From NCBI GenBank assembly GCA_032358165.1, contig JAALGY010000033.1, forward strand, positions 1 to 64,000: a stretch of DNA of 64,000 nt. Direction: 5' to 3'. The DNA is from Diplosphaera chodatii. Its lineage: Eukaryota; Chlorophyta; Trebouxiophyceae; Prasiolales; Stichococcaceae. Under the pieces are notes generated by a model, which was not told where the DNA came from, made no database searches, and saw nothing but the letters and a program-made list of their open reading frames with translations. The position numbers and the translations under genes are program-made. Below, piece by piece: positions 26,401 through 37,114 of this stretch. How positions within the stretch are numbered: position 1 is the stretch's first letter; each line of letters begins with the position of its first letter.

Positions 26401-29400
26401 AAGGACTATCTCTGCAATTCACGGCAGCACCATGTGGCTTCCAGGCCGTGCAGCTGCTCACCAGCGCTTGACGGCCAGGCGCCCAGCCGCGCAGCGTGCC
26501 GCGTCGCAGCCGCAGCGTCGCCGGCCCCCAGCGCGGCCCAGGCCTGCCCGGCGAGCGCCAGCCGCCTCAGCGCCGCACCCTCCTGCAAACAAGCGCAGTG
26601 CCTCGCTCCACCAACCCCGCTTTCGACGAGTTCAGCCTGAACACAGCAGTGGCAACACACGTTGAAATGCCTGCAAGGTTCTTCGTGGACATGCACGTGT
26701 GGGCAATGCGGCTGAGGTGCACACCTGTCCGTCGCCGGCTGACATCAGCTGCAGCGCGTCGCAGTCGCCCGCCGCGGCGTGGCACTCCGCCAGCCGCTCG
26801 AGCACAAAACGCCGCGTCTGGGCGTCGACGTGCTCCGAGCGCAGCGCCGCCTCGTACGCCGCAGCGGCCACCCCGTAGCGCAGCCCCGCCTGCGCCTCGA
26901 CGCCGCCCAGCCACGCCAGGCTGTCGAGCCGCCAGTGCATGGCGTCTGCCGAGCTTTCTGCGGCAGAGGATGCCCCGTCCTCAGCGACCATGCCGGGGCT
27001 GGGGACTTCTGCGGTTGCGCCGCCTCCTGAGCTGCCGTCGCCTGGCGGGGTCGAGCTGCTGGCTGCCCCTACGGCGGCGGCGGCCGCCTGCTGCAGCAGC
27101 TGCGGCAGCAGGGACAGGCCGGCGTGCGCGATGTGGCGCAGCCCTGCGGCGGCGGCGGCGTCACGCAGCCGGCACGCCGCCAGCGACCCCACGCGCAGCG
27201 CATCCAGCGCAGCCTGCAGCATGACACGTCGTTTTCGAAGCGCGGCATCAGATGTGGTGTCCACCCACAACAAATGCGACTACTCCTGCACATGGCAGCA
27301 CGCACGGCGCTGCATGGCAGCCCGCCATCGCCACTGGCTGCCCACCGCACTGCCATGATCCAGGATGTCGTTGCTGGTGCAGAGTCTGGGCACTCACCAG
27401 CGCGACGTCGGCCGGCGAGGCGGGCTGCGCAGCCAGCTGGGGCGGCACCGCAGCGGGCCGCGCCGGCGCGGGTTGCGGCGGCTGCGGCTGCGCCGGTTTG
27501 GCGACTTCCTGCTTCAGGATACGGCGGCATCAGCACAAGAATTAAAGGTGGCCCAGCTTGAACACTCCTCTCCCATGCCACAACTGCAACATGCCACTGG
27601 GCTGGTTGGAGGCTAGAGCATCAGCCAAGTTTTGCAGCGGGGTCCAGGCATTTCGAATGACTTCCAGCGATCACTTGCTCAAAGTCGTTCAGAAAGGTTG
27701 CACCGTGACATATGGCACTGTCATATCTGCACAAGGCACCTCAGTTGTCGGCCGCCGCTGCAGCAGTTTGGGAGGTGCCACAGCTGCAGGCGCCTGGCTC
27801 GTAGGCTGCTGCTGCTGCTGCAGCTGCTGCTGCTCTTGCACTGCCTTGGCTGCCTGCAAGCCATGAGTGTTTACACATCAGGTACATGCACAGCAGAAGA
27901 CGCTGCTTATGCTTAGCACCTCCTGCCTGTGTTGCTGCAAGAGTCTTCGTGAAATGAAGCATGCCGTCAGTGTACAACCAGCTGCTGCCTGTGAGCACTC
28001 CCGTGTCTATCAAAATTAAGCAGCATCGGACCCACAATGGACTGCGCTGACACTTGGTATGCGTGGACCAGCAAACGCAGCACCATACCGCAAACAGTAC
28101 GGCAACACATGATCCCACAAGCCGAACAACCGCAGCAGCAGCTGGGTGCACTGCAGGCGCGCTGCTACGACTCGCACGACCGGCTGAACTCGTCTGAGAT
28201 TCATCATGCAGACGCTCAGCATCCTGCGAAAGTCGCTGCAGACAGTGAACGCACTTCCTGCTTCCGTCGCGCGTCTGCGGCGGCCGCCATGCCCCGCGCG
28301 CGGCCCCGCAGGTCGGCCAGCCGCTCCAGGGCCAGCTGCAGCGCCGCAGCGTGGCAGCCGGCAGCAGAAGCAGCCCGCATGCGCAGCGCCCGCATACGCG
28401 TGAACCACTCCTCGCACACCCTGCGGTTTTGCACGAGGAAGGCGGCGGCGGCGGCGGGCGGCGGCTCGCGGCCGAGGCAGCCCTCGAACGCCGTCCACAG
28501 GATGCGCTCCAGGGCCGCCAGGAACTCCAGCAGCAGCGCCACCCTGGCTTGCAGCGCGGCCGGGGACTCTGGTTCCGCGGCCGCCGCCACCGCTGCAGCG
28601 GCATCTGCTTCCTGCCGCCTGGCCGCCGCGGCGTTCCCGAAATCCGCGCCGTCGCCGATGGGCGGGCCCTGCTGCGGCTTCGGCGGCGCGCCCGGCTGCT
28701 TGCTGGGCACCCGCTGCCTGCCGCCGCGCGCTGCAGGGGGCCCAGCTGCCGCTGCCGCTGTGCCGGCTGCTTTGGTGCCGTTTCTAAGGGCGTCTCGCGG
28801 CTGCTGCTGCTGCTGCTGCTGCACCGGTAGGCCATTGGCATCGGCGTGACCTGCGCTCAGACACCAAAGTCCACCGCAAACGCCAACACAGGGTGCCGCG
28901 CTCAGCGCGTCATGTGCAGTCAGCTGCAGGTGCTCAGGACTGCGCAGCCGCCCTGTTTGTGTGGCCCGGCGACAGGCCTTGCAAAAGGTGAGCCACAGCG
29001 GGCTTTCACTGCGCACCCTGCAGGCCGCTGCGCTCCAGGGCCGGCAGCGCGCGCAGCAGCGCAGCCTCCACCGCAGCAAACGTCTGCGTGGGGCCGCCCA
29101 GCGGCGTGCGCAGCCGCGCGGCCGCGATCGTATGCGCCGCCTGCTGCGCCGCCCACCACGCCGCCCGCTCCAGGGTGCACAGGTCGCTGCATCAGCATGC
29201 CAGCGGTAACCTTGCTGCGACAGGCCGAGGATGGATGAGAAAAAGCCAGCGGCAGTGGCACATACACACGATCCGTTGCCATTATTAACCCCGTTTTTCT
29301 CCGTGGAAATGACATTCCAACGTTTGATCACCTGGGCTGCACGGTGCCTGCCGCCGTGCCCTCCAGCGGCTCGCAGCCGGCGGCGAGGGCGGGCAGCCAC

Positions 29401-32400
29401 GCGGGCAGCCCACCGCTTCCTGCTGCCGTGGGCCCCCCGCCCCGCCCCGCGGTCAGCCACGCTAGCAGGCGCGCCAGCTGCGGCGGCGGCACGTCGTGCA
29501 AGTGCGGCTCCAGGGCCATCTGCGCCGGGAGCACAGCGCGTCGGCCCTGGTGTGCAATTGCCCTAGCCTGCTAATGCGCCACAAGCACTTTGCCCAACAT
29601 GCCCGGGTGGCTGCCGTTCAAGTATGCATCGTGCTGCGCTGCTGACCAGCTCGCCACCTGCAGCACCCTGTGTCAGGCAGCAGGCCAGCGGCCACGAAGC
29701 ACGCTTGAAGCGGGGCACAGCGGGCTGTCAGGAGCCGGACCCGTACGTTTACTTAGTTTTTTTATATAAGAAGTATTTAAAATACTGCACATGTGCTGCG
29801 ACGGCACCTGCGCCCGCCAGGCCGGCTCCTGCAGCCGGGGCCGCAGCGCGGCGTCCGAGGCGGCCAGCGCCGCGGGCGCAGCCGCGTCCGCCAGCAGCGC
29901 CGCGGCGGCGGCGGCCGTCGCGGCGTCGAAGTCCGAGGCCGCCTGCGCCGCCGCCGCCGCGACGTCCGCCAGCTGTGACGGCCGCAGGTCGAGGCACACA
30001 GCTGCAGCTGCGGCGCCAGTGATCCGATCGTCCGGAGCCAAGATGCCGAGTGTGAGCCTCACGCCGCCAGGTGCGCCGCTGCCGTCGTCGGCTTCCAACG
30101 CCTGCAGCGCCACAGCGACTGGGCCGCTGCCCGGCTCAGCTGTCCTGCCACTGCCGCTCCTGACCTGCTGTGCCGCATCCGACACTGCTGTCTCCGGCTG
30201 CAGATCGGACACCTGCGCCGCGGCAGCCGCCGCCACGATCGTCCGCAGCGCCGCGGCTGCAGCGGCGCGCACAGCCGGGGCGTCCGGCCGCTCCAGGGCC
30301 GCCAGAAGCGCCCCCAGCACATCGGCCGGCAGCTGCCGGACTATGTGTTCGTCAGGTGGACTGCCTGTCTCGCTGGCAGCCTGACCAGCAGCTGCAGGTC
30401 CCGCGGCAGGGCTGACGACTCGCAGCGCCAGGCTGACTGGGCCATCGCCCGCGCCCGCAGCCAGCTTCACCCGGACGCTGCAGGGCTGCTCCGATGCGCC
30501 GCCGCCGCCCGAGCTGCCAGGTGGACTGCTGTCTGAACGCTGCGCCGGCGTCGGCTGCAGCAGCAGGCGGACCAGGGCGGCGGCTGCTGCCGCGGACAGC
30601 TCCGAAGCGGCCGGCGGCCCCAGCAGCGGCAGCAGCGACGGCGGCAGCACCAGGGCTGCCGCCGCCGGGGATGCCGCCGCCGCGGAGAGCAGCAGCTGCA
30701 GCGCCGCCGCGCCCAGAGCCCCGCGCCGCTGCAGCACGCCTGCAGTTCAACAATGCCATCGCGCCAGCTGCGAGGCTTGAGCAGGACAGAAGCCACCATA
30801 ATATTGCAGCATGCTGGCTGTAGCCTGTTGCAGCGGCACGTGCTGCAGTTTGCACCGGGATCTTGCTTGAAGCCTCACCCGGCTCCGTCAGCAGGCGGAG
30901 CAGTGCCTGCGCCACCGCCGCTGCGTCGCTGCCCGCAACCCAGCGGCGGGACAGCCCGCGCTGCAGCAGCCGCAGGTCCCAGGCCGCCAGCCGCGCCGCG
31001 GCCTCGGCGGCGGCCGCCGCCTGCCGCGCCGCCTCCGCCGCCGCCACCCGGGCGGCCGCAGCCTCACCCAGCGCCTGCCCGACAAAGCAACATGGTCTGG
31101 TGGGTGCACACAAAAGGGCCCCCAGCAGCATCCTGCTTCCCAGCCCAGAGCCGCCGTGGGAACCGCCGAGCACCTTGGCAGTCGTCATGCTCTGCTGCTG
31201 CGGCTGCTTGACGGAGTCGGCGGCCGCGGCCGCGGCTGCGGCGAGCGTGGGGCCGAGGCGCGACAGGGCTCCCCCTCGGCTGCCGGTGGCCCGGCCTGCC
31301 AAGCAGTTGCCGCCAAGGGTCACATGGCAGATATAGGAAAACCTTATTGCATCACCAATCAAATTTGCTGGTTTATTTCGTTGGTGTATTCCAAAAATCA
31401 ATCAGTTGTACAACAATTTTTACATAGTGCACAAGGACATGTGCCGCAACGTCGACGCAGTTTGCCCGTGCCAGCAGCGGACACCAGGCAGTGACGCTGA
31501 CTGCCCTCCACCGAGGCCTGGATAGCACCGCGCAATGGATTCGGCGCACCCGACTCTGCGGCGCGCTGCGGCGCGTGCGGCCGCGGCGAGGAGCCGTCCG
31601 GCGAGGCGCCGGAGGCGGCGGCAGCGGCGGCGGGCCGCGGGGCGGCGCCGCTCGGGCGGCTGCTGTCCACCGGATCCACCGGATCCAAGGCGGAGGCGAC
31701 GCCGGCGAGCGCTCTGGCCGCCGCCCGCGCCGCCGCCTGCGGTCGTCAGACGGCGCACCCTCTCAGCTGCGCCCGACCGGCGGCTTGATGCGCCGCAAGG
31801 ACGCTGGCAAGACGATGTCAGGCGGGTCGACAGGCGCTGCACCGTTCACTGCACACAAACACACACACACATGCCGCTGCCGGACCTGCGCCGGCGTCAG
31901 CTCCGGCGCTGACTGCCCTGCGGCGTCGGCCTTCTGCTTCCCGCCGCCGGCCTCGGCGCCGCCGCCATGCGCGTCATCGGCCTGCGAGGCGCCGCTGCTG
32001 GCAGCGCCGGCGGCAGCGCCCTCGGATGCGGCCGTGCTGCTGGCGCCTTCAGACTGCTGCGGCGGCCGCCGCTGCTCCGAACTCGCCGCCGCCGCCGACG
32101 CGACGCCGGCCCAGTGGCGCAGGTCCGCGAGGACCGCCGCCGCCACTGCCGAGCGGACCGCCGCTGCAGGGTGGCCCAGCAGCATGTCGTACACGCGCGC
32201 CGCCGCCGCCGCCGCTGGGGACCCCTCCCCGTGGTGCCGCCTGGCCAGGGAGAGCGGCGATGCAGGGGCCAGCAGGGCGCCCACCGCCGCCGCCGGCACT
32301 GCCGAAGCGTCCTGCACACCCGAATCATGTCGGCTGTAGAGTACTCTCGGTGTAACACACAGTGCAAGGGTACAGCACCGTGAATGAGAACCGCTCGTGT

Positions 32401-35400
32401 GGCAGGCGGGGCGGGCATTTGCTGCCACATTGAGACAGCAGCAGCTTCAGCCGTGCTTTCAGAATCGCCGGAGCTCTGACAAGAGGTGTCGCAATGAGTT
32501 TCTGGCCCTGCTGCGGACCTGTCCCCGGTGCACTGACAGCTGCTATGCTCACCTGCCACTGCGCCAGCGCCAGCCCGCGGGCACACAGCTGCAGGGCCGC
32601 GGCCGCGTCCGCCGCCGCTCGTGCGGAGGCAGCCGCAGCAGCAGCGCCCTCTCCGTCTGAGGCGCCATCCTCTGGTGGCACGAGAGCATGTCCCGCTGCT
32701 GCTGTTGCCGCCTGCGCCGCGCCCAGGAGGCCCTGCAGCAGCTGTGCAAAGGGCTCCATGGCGGCCGCCAGCAGCGGCGGCGGCTGCCGGCTGGCAGCCC
32801 CCGCTGCAACACATCGCCACGGTGCAGGCTCAGCATCGCTGGCGATCACATGTCGCAGGGTGCGCATGCAAAGATGAGACTTGTGGGTTGCACTGCTTCA
32901 GCTGTAGGTTCCGAACTCAATGCAGCATTGACCTGATGCATCTGCAGTCCCTCCATCGCTGCTGCTGCTGCCGCCGCCGCCGTGCGGCCGAGCAGAGGCC
33001 GCCAGCGCCAGCAGCCCGTCGATGTGGTGGCATATTTCCGCTGTGTCTGAGGGCGCGGCGGCTGCGGCGGCGGCGGCTCTGCCGGTGCTCTGGGCGGCCT
33101 GCGGGCTGCTGGTGCGCGCTGCAATGGCTGGGCTGGTGCGGTCCACTGCAAGCTGCAGGGCTTGCAGCAGCCGCGGCAGCAGACCTGTGTGAGGAGTCAA
33201 GCGTTTCAGAGAAAAGAGAACGAATGCTTGTTTGTCCTGGCCCAATACCTTGTGACAGCTTCAGACTTGTGTGGCAGGTGCCTGGAACGCACACAAATTG
33301 TCTGCGGAAGTCACTCAGACACCCATCTTGTTGCACTAAGGACATCCACGGAAACCGTGTGTGGTGCATGGTGCATACCTGCAATGGTGGTGGCCGCCGC
33401 GGCGCCGCCCCAGCCCCTTGCGACGGCGCCGATGCAGCTCAGCAGCGCCAGCAGCCGCTGGACGCCGGCGGGGCTTCCTGCTGCCTGCTGTGTGCCAGCA
33501 TCCTGCTTGCGCAGGGCGCCGGCCGCGGCCCCGCTGCCGGCGGCCTGCTGCGGCTGTGGCACCTCGGCTGGTGGTGTTGCTGTCGGGAAAGGTGTTGATG
33601 GACCAGCATTGGACGCGTTGGGCTGCAGGGGTGGCGGAGGCGGCTTCGGTGCAGGGGGCGCGATGGCGGCGACGTCGGAGACGAGGGACTCCATGGTGCG
33701 GGCGGCAAAGGCGGCGTGGCGCTGCCAGCCGGCGCGCAGGCCGACAAACGCCGCCGCCAGCTGCGGCCTGCCGCGCAGGCAGCCACACAGCACTCACCGC
33801 ATCGGCGGGCTGGTGTGTGTTGGAACGCCCCCAAAGCGGAGGTGCAGCGCCCCAGCATGGCTGGCTTGCAGTGAACTCGGGCCCAGGCAACCCTCAGGCT
33901 GCCGATACGGCCACTGAACGGCAGGTGACTGGGCTGGTGGGGGACATGGCCCGGTGTTGCAAGGGTCCGGCGGTACACGCACCGCATGGCGGGCGGCAGC
34001 TGCAGGTCCAGCGCCCAGCCCAGCAGCAGGTCGGCGACGCTGGGGAGCCGCGCCGCCAGCGCGGCCTCGTGGCGGGACACCTGAGCGCGAGCACAGGCGG
34101 CTGCTGGCCCCAGACGTGAGACGGCAGTCAGCGTGTGCCATGCAGCCGGTGACCGAGTGCGGGCTTTCCGGCGGCTCGCGCAACTTGCCCAGGCATGTGA
34201 ATGTGCTCCCGGGTTGCAAGGCGCCAGGCGCACCGTGGGCCATTGCCGCCTTGGCTGTTGGAGCGTGGCAGTAACATTAATATTGGCTCTCCTTCCCGGC
34301 GCTGGGATCCACCGGCAGCTGGCGCTGCTGACAGCAGTACCTGGGCCATACTAGGGGCCGGGCGGCAACCAACCTGCGCCAGGACGGCCAGCAGCGGCGG
34401 CAGCAGCCGCGGGTCGGTGGCCTCCGCCTCCAGCGCCCCCTCCAGCGCGCCAAACACCGCCGCGGCGTAGCGCGCCAGCACCACCGGCTCGGCGGCCGCC
34501 AGGCACTCCCGCAACGCCGCCAGCGCCCCGAACTGCGGACCGATCATGATGGCCACATGTCAGGCGAGTCACCTGCGCTGTGTTCCCTTTTGGTGCACCT
34601 GCCGCTGCGAGGCGGCAGCTCGATTCCACGAGGTATGCAGCTGGACGGGTGGTCTGACAGCGGCTTTCTGGCGTGCGCTGTTACACAGCAGCTCGCTGTT
34701 CTTCTTCGCAGAAGATATCCTAGACCAAGGGCCAGGGGAGCACTGCACTCGAGAACGGCCGAGTCTGTCTGGCATGACGGGGCGCCGCGCTGCAAACAGC
34801 AGCGACTGTCGTGCGTGGGCAGACTGGCAGCAGGGCGCCAGCAAGGCGGCACCTGGGCGCCGACGTCGGGCTTGCGGGGCTGCGCGCGGGCGGCGGAAGC
34901 GGGAAGCGGCGCGGGCGGCGGCGGCTGGATGGCGGGCAGCGCCCAGTCGAACAGCAGGCCGGCGGGCGCGCCTGCGGGTTTTGGAAGTCGACCGTTTTGC
35001 ACCAGCCTGCTTGCTGCTGCTGTCAGGATGGAGCACCAGCTGGTCAGCGCAGCCACATGGTGCACGTGCTGGACATCTGCAGATGAACGCCAGATTCGGG
35101 TCTGGTGGCAGGGGGCGGCAGCAAGCCGCCAGTAAAGCGATGCCGGCCGGCAGCATGCGCAGCAGACCTGACGAAGTGCACATGCTTGTTTTTTTTGTGG
35201 TTGCCCTTGCATGTTGCACACCCTGGGTCTTGGTGGATGGGCTGGCGGCGATGGCCCCCAGGCGGCCCAGCACGGGGACTGCAGCGCTGCGGACGCCCGC
35301 CCTGGGGTCCCACAGCAGCGCCAGCGCGGCCCGCCACAGGGTTGGCAGCTGCGGCGCGGCCGCGGCGGCGCCCGCCGGCGCGCCCAGCAGCGCGGCGGCG

Positions 35401-36101
35401 CGGGCCAGCGCGGCGATTCGCGACGCCTGCACGAGGTGTAGGTGACCACTCATGTACATAGGGGTGATCAGCTCAGCGACACTGAGCATGATTGCGGCTG
35501 GGGTCAAGTGTAAACAGCAGTCCCTTTGCAGCACACGAGCTGTTTCAGTGTCTTCCAGATTATTTCAGATGGGTCCATGATGCCGTGCAGGCGCGACCGC
35601 CATGCTCACCTCGGGGGCACCGGCGCTGCTGGCGTCCTGCAGCAGCCGCTGCAGCTGCTGCGGCGGGGTGAGCGGCGGCGGCGGCGGCGGCGCGGCAGCC
35701 GCGCCGTGGCCGCGCCCGCGTCCAACCGCTGCAGGGCCGGGCGCGCCGGCCTCTGCGGAGGGGCCTCGCTGCCACTGCGGCTGCCGGACTGCGCGGACCG
35801 GCGGGTGGCTGCTGGCATCGGGCGCGGGCGAGGTCGGGGCGCGCGGCAGCTGGTGGCGCCCGCGACCCCTGCCGGCATGGCCAGGCTGGGCGGGCGGATG
35901 CGTGTTCGGGGCCTGCTGCGCGTGTAGGTGACGCGGCTCGGGCGCCGAGGCGGACACCGCGCCGAACAGGCGCGGCGGCTGCCGCGGCTGCGGCGGCGGC
36001 GGCTGCGGCGGCGGAGCCGGGTGGGAGGCGTCGGCGGCGGGGGCGGCTTGGCGGCGGCCGCGGCGGCGCGCCGGCTGCGGGGATGGCGGCGGGGGCGGCA
36101 T
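12746..36101 (-). CDS. SMG1: SMG1, PI3K-like kinase of nonsense-mediated mRNA decay
   Basis: SMG1 phosphorylates the helicase UPF1 during nonsense-mediated decay. The gene starts at 36,101 with [10 protein letters not shown] and a proline-rich, GRGRG-containing tail. Helical solenoid exons follow. Segments that align with animal SMG1 from memory include [13 protein letters not shown] (about 29,110), [11 protein letters not shown] and [12 protein letters not shown] (about 28,530-28,380), [10 protein letters not shown] (about 24,870), the FRB-like [13 protein letters not shown] (about 23,570) and [10 protein letters not shown] (about 22,710). The kinase domain is at about 22,300-20,090, a long linker of about 7 kb follows, and the FATC end [16 protein letters not shown] stops at 12,746. 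About 23 kb with dozens of introns; exon borders were not all resolved. An alternative is two genes split near the AT-rich stretch at 31,400, but the order of segments along one strand favours a single SMG1. Confidence 0.9.
17437..17472 (-). repeat. (CAG)12 microsatellite coding for polyglutamine in SMG1
   Basis: Twelve uninterrupted CTG triplets on plus read as CAG on minus. The minus frame that gives twelve glutamines continues as [20 protein letters not shown] up to a consensus donor, so it is probably the translated frame, within the linker between the kinase domain and FATC. The alternative frame would give polyalanine. Confidence 0.8.
20085..22300 (-). other. SMG1: SMG1 kinase domain exons
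   Basis: The N-lobe exon (about 22,280-22,010) reads [20 protein letters not shown], then [19 protein letters not shown] and [16 protein letters not shown]. The next exons carry LYQTWQKQQ and the KLAAALE helix (about 21,770-21,610), [13 protein letters not shown] and [12 protein letters not shown] (about 21,250-21,120), the catalytic [13 protein letters not shown] and metal-binding [12 protein letters not shown] with [10 protein letters not shown] (about 20,790-20,630), then EGGFRHAAA (about 20,360) and DPLVPWA (about 20,140). The DRH and HID-F-N motifs are intact. The PExVPFRLTQ block after the HIDFN motif is typical of SMG1 among PIKKs. Confidence 0.93.
29745..29795. other. AT-rich island in an SMG1 intron
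   Basis: A run of T and A (TTAGTTTTTTTATATAAG) is followed by the near-palindrome GTATTTAAAATAC. It is striking in a sequence that is otherwise GC-rich. It lies between SMG1 exons, so it is probably intronic. Confidence 0.55.
31320..31440. other. AT-rich island within SMG1, probably intronic
   Basis: About 120 bp of AT-rich sequence containing the 10-bp palindrome GTTGTACAAC and a TGTAA motif on minus (31,424-31,420). The flanking coding segments are [14 protein letters not shown] (ending near 31,780) and [17 protein letters not shown] (starting near 31,290). A single intron of roughly 480 bp between them fits consensus borders. If instead TGTAA were a real cleavage signal, the region would separate two genes. 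Confidence 0.45.
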
Positions 36102-37114
36102 GGCGTGCGCGCTCTGTGATTAGGCACTCGAGGTTCGCGGACTGTCAGGTACGCATGTGCAATGATCGGGTTGCCGAGCTGCAGCAGTGCAAGCTCGGGG
36201 CGCTGGCTGCTCGCACGGCGCCATCAGGCTTGCAGCAGCAGACCCGTCGCACCTGGGTTCACAGGTCTCGCGTCAGCGGCTGCAGTCAGTCACGTATGCG
36301 CGGCCACCCGGCATGCTGGAGCGTGCATGCCGCGCCGCCGCGGGCACGCGGGGCGCGACTGCCGCCCGGCTGCATCTTCAGGGCGTGCGCCTTGCCCTGC
36401 ATACGCAGGTGTACTGACATACCCACGCTCTCATCATCCAATGCACACACGAAGCTTCCCCATGCAGATGATCGATGGCAGAGGATGCGGCACCGCCACG
36501 CATGGCGCAGCCCGACCGGCCCCGCACCTCTCGCGCGCAGCCGCCTCCGATGAGTGCACCGCTTGAGTGTTCCATTGTTGCGTGTCGACGCATTGCAGCT
36601 CAGCCGTCGAGCAACGTGATGCACCGAAAGGCCCTCTGGATCGATGTGTTGGCCCAAGGCCTTGCCAACGGAAATGCAGTCCGGCGCTATCTAATGGCTA
36701 CGATACAACGTCAGCCAGTCTGACGCACTCACCCCAGGTCTCGGCAGCAATCTGACCGCGATACAAGCCTCCGAAGGAGCAACATGCAGCATGCACGGGC
36801 AGTACTACTGCCAGCTGCTGGCAGCAGCTGAGCAGCAGCACGACCGCAGCGCGCGGATAGAGACACGCTCTCTTTCGTGCCTGCCATCGGGTTGACGGCC
36901 TCGTGGCATGACCCACTACCGCGCCTGCATACGCTCTGCTGTGCAGACGTCTGTGTCACTTCACAATCGGTCGGCTTTTGCTTGCAGCGCCGCGCACAGC
37001 ACATCAAGGTCCTGGGCTCTTCACGCGTGTCGAGCGCCGTGCGTCACCTGCACAGACGTGGCAGCTCTCTGCAAGCATCAGCAGAACAGCATTCTCGCAA
37101 GAAGAAGCAGAGCC
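36102..37114. promoter_or_regulatory. Shared divergent promoter region of SMG1 and the NADH pyrophosphatase
   Basis: The start codons of SMG1 (minus) and the Nudix gene (plus) face away from each other, 1,013 bp apart. No convincing coding segment or TATA box was found between them. The region must hold both 5' untranslated regions and promoters. Confidence 0.5.

Noticed and set aside
29673..31401. Long minus-strand frames read as separate alanine-rich proteins
   Set aside because: They fit the helical solenoid of SMG1 in order and strand and have no independent start context.
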